Shown here in pieces: positions 61,301 through 64,000 of a stretch of DNA of 64,000 bases. Each line of letters opens with the position of its first letter. The stretch's first letter is position 1. Location of the stretch: NCBI GenBank assembly GCA_029207755.1, contig JARCOQ010000006.1, forward strand, positions 18,264,890 to 18,328,889, written 5' to 3'. Source of the stretch: Chamaea fasciata. Its lineage: Eukaryota; Chordata; Aves; Passeriformes; Sylviidae. The position numbers were made by a program, and so were the translations under genes. Under the pieces are notes generated by a model that saw only the letters and a list, made by a program, of their open reading frames with translations, was not told where the DNA came from and did no database searches.

Positions 61301-64000
61301 TCTGCCCAAGGCACAGCGTGACATGAAAATTGCGTGGTCCTGGCTTCTCACACCCGTCCCATGGGTCATTCCCATTTGCCCCTTATAGGCTGACAAAGAC
61401 AAAGAGATCACTACCTCAAAAGCCAAGGTTTTGGAGGGTTTAATAAAGTGTTCACATTTTTCTCATCCTGGTACATGGGGTCATTTGAAAAAGTTGTCAG
61501 GGACCCCTGAAGCTACTGAACACTGTTGAACTTCATGATGCACATCAGCATTACTCACAGGTATTGTTTCACATTGAACATGCAGGCACTAGTAGGGGCA
61601 TCAGTTTCTTTTCAGAGGGAGTTATTTTTAAATGAAAACTGAGATTGTGATACAGTCAAATAAATCTTGGGGGGGATGGAAGGTGTGGATCTAATGTATT
61701 TTTAAAAATTATGTGTATACTTCCAGGTAAGCTTTTCTCACTTTCTCTTAAGTCTTCCATCAGTTCTACACGCATTTTTGACTTGGTTGAAGCCCCTTAA
61801 ATGCCTTTGTGCCCACCAAACTACCTATTTGGAGCAGGGACAGAACATGACATTAAAAGACAGAAGAGACCAGAAATTATTGGTGGAAACTAAACCAAAC
61901 AAACAAAAAGTTAAAAATATGGGCAAAATTGCATCCCCAGTCTTCTCCTCCTGAAAGGAAATCTCAGGAACAGGAGAACAATGAAACTTGAGCTGGGTAA
62001 GTAAACTTTCTGCCTTGTAAACTCAGACCTGGGATGCTTCAGGGTAGTTCTGAAAATTACAAGGTTTGATCACTGGCAACTGGAGAGTGTGACCAAAAAA
62101 TACTTTGTGTTGCCTTTTTTGTGTTCTTCACCAATGTAAACAACACAGAGTTATGTCTGTCAAAGTATCCTTAGAGACACTGACCTTGTGAATACCCTTG
62201 ATTTTAAAAGAATTGTGAATGAAGACTAAATGAACCCCTGCTTCAAACAGTTGATCCTTTGTTATCCTGAGCTTTATTTAAGCAGAAGTGAACAATACCA
62301 TTTAGGCACAGCAGAAAGCTTATTAATATTCCAGATAATTCTCACTGAACTATTAAGCAGGAAAATATGTTTCATTATTAAAAGTAACTTAATATTTTTA
62401 ATACTGGAATATTTGAAACTGTGCTGTTGGACAGAGAGCAAGGAAAGTACATGGCAAAATGATATGTCAAAGTGATAAGTCACAGATGAAATGTGCTGTT
62501 CCTCTACCAAGAAAGTAGTTATAAGTCACCCATTGCTTCATCCTCACAGCACCTCTGTATTGCAGACTGGAAAGGAGAGGTATAAAAAAGAGGCTTGAGC
62601 ATCCAAAAGGACACGTAACGTGTGCTCTCCTCACTACAGAGAACTTTGAAAATATTTCACCCATAGCTGTAGAGCACACCAACTTTGTAGTTGACTGTAA
62701 GCAGCAGGAAATGGGATATCCACAACCCCATGCTGCCCCATATTCAAGTCCACTTTTCTTGGTCCCTGTATCTTGTCACAAACCAGAAAGCCAAGCTACC
62801 CACAAGTGCATCTTCACTCCTATTTTAAGACCTGTCAGGCTGTCAGATTTCTGCTGTCAGAGTTCTTGATGGCCTGCTCTGCTCCAGAAGGTAAGAATAA
62901 GGAAAAGTCACCAAAAGCTGGGCTGTTTTCTATTTTATTTCTTAAGACTGACTCATACTCCCAAATTCCTTGTCCTTAGGGAAGATACAAGGAAATGATG
63001 TAATTCTTTTTTTGGCTAATTTTCATGCTTTGGACTTTTTCCTTTTGGTATAATTTGTACTGGGCCTGTTTTTAAATTAATCTGTATGGATTGTGCCAAA
63101 GTAAAAGACTGAGCTGTCTGTCTCTGTATTTTCATTTGTAATAGAGATGTAATGGTTAAGAGTTGAGGTCAAGAAGTATTGAGCTCTATGATACACCAGG
63201 TGACCCATTAATAATTACTAGGGAGTTCTGCAAGCTTTCTTTATGGATCAAATTTTAAAAGGATGACCAAACTGTAATTTTAAAAGTCTGGTAAAATTAA
63301 AAAAACCCTCTGCTTGAGAGATGTTGTGATAATTCTGACAGCTCTTGCCTTAAACCTGGGGTGGAAGGGGAGCTACTTTACATTTTCGTGTTTCATTAAA
63401 AGAAGAAAATCAGAAACACCCTGAAGATGAAACTCCTGGTGTTTCATCACCAAACTGAACTGAGACTTTATCTCTAAACATTCTTGTGGACTGCCTCCAG
63501 TTCAGATTAAAAACTGGATCGGGAGCTATCAGTAGACCATCAGGAAACTTTTGGTTTTGCAAAACTGAAGTGGAAAACTTTACAAAAGTATCTCCTTAGG
63601 GGAAGAAAAATACACTCGTGTTGTTCTAGGATCAGGACTACAAAGGGAGATAACATGCCCAGAGGCAGAGGATGTCCAGAAGGTGAATATAGGTTTGCAT
63701 TCTCTCAGGCTCAGAAAGGAGCTGAGGATGGCTGTGTCTGAAAGTTTCCTAAACCAGAATGATATTTCAAGGCATGAGTGAAGATGACATTCTAGAAGCT
63801 GGTTTTAATTAGGGTGTGACGTACCAGGAGTTTGGAACCACAGCTGACTGACAGCTCCTGGGGAAGCAGCATCTTCCAACTCTCTGGGCAAACTTAGCCT
63901 CTCATCTGGGGATAGGGAAAGTACAGCTTGGGACACTAGCCTCAAAATATAATTGGCAAGAACATGGATCAAACTGCATATTGCACAAAAGTGGATAGCA
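58365..64000. other. Gene-free unique sequence to window end
   Basis: No gene was recognised in the last 5.6 kb. Open frames are under 82 codons and have no motif. No interspersed repeat was identified. The sequence is AT-rich and ordinary in appearance. Confidence 0.5.

Overview
This window looks like vertebrate, most likely bird (probably songbird), nuclear DNA from a gene desert or a very long intron. The evidence is the repeat content. There are 5'-truncated CR1 LINE tails, one ending in the avian CR1 3' signature (ATTCTATGATTCTGTGA). There is one well-bounded solo LTR of ERVK type, one probable ERVL-type LTR, and a few badly decayed MIR-like and old CR1 fragments. Primate or rodent L1/Alu/B1-type elements are absent, base composition is moderately AT-rich, and CpG is scarce. 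Nothing suggests a bacterial, phage or plasmid source: there are no dense ORFs, operons, ribosome binding sites, rRNA, tRNA or CRISPR arrays.

No protein-coding gene could be supported. The longest open frames (177, 168, 153 and 151 codons) are isolated and have no recognisable family. The exception is the frame at 32539-32994, whose downstream half is the decayed C-terminal tail of a CR1 ORF2 protein. No exon chain with credible splice sites and a known domain was recognised, although a short non-domain exon or a lncRNA exon could be missed by reading alone.

Layout. 1-25 kb is mostly unique sequence with small simple repeats, a G-run cluster near 4.96 kb, G/T-rich tracts near 9.05 kb, a short CpG-dense patch at 9.5 kb, a GC-rich but CpG-poor stretch at 13.3-13.7 kb, and an old CR1 scrap at 24.0 kb. 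At 25.37-25.63 kb lies an uninterrupted pentanucleotide array of about 258 bp. The interval 28.9-33.05 kb is the repeat-rich part: a CR1 tail, an LTR-like end, a MIR-like SINE, the ERVK solo LTR with a 6-bp target duplication, the ERVL-like LTR, and a second CR1 tail. 33-56 kb is again mostly unique, with two MIR-like fragments. A third CR1 tail, in the opposite orientation, sits at 56.69-57.23 kb, and a G/T-rich low-complexity tract lies at 58.24-58.36 kb. The remainder to 64 kb shows nothing recognisable.

No new gene system was found. The observations most worth checking are the pure purine array, the two LTRs, the CpG-dense patch and the ancient MIR-like pieces. All functional suggestions about them are inference.
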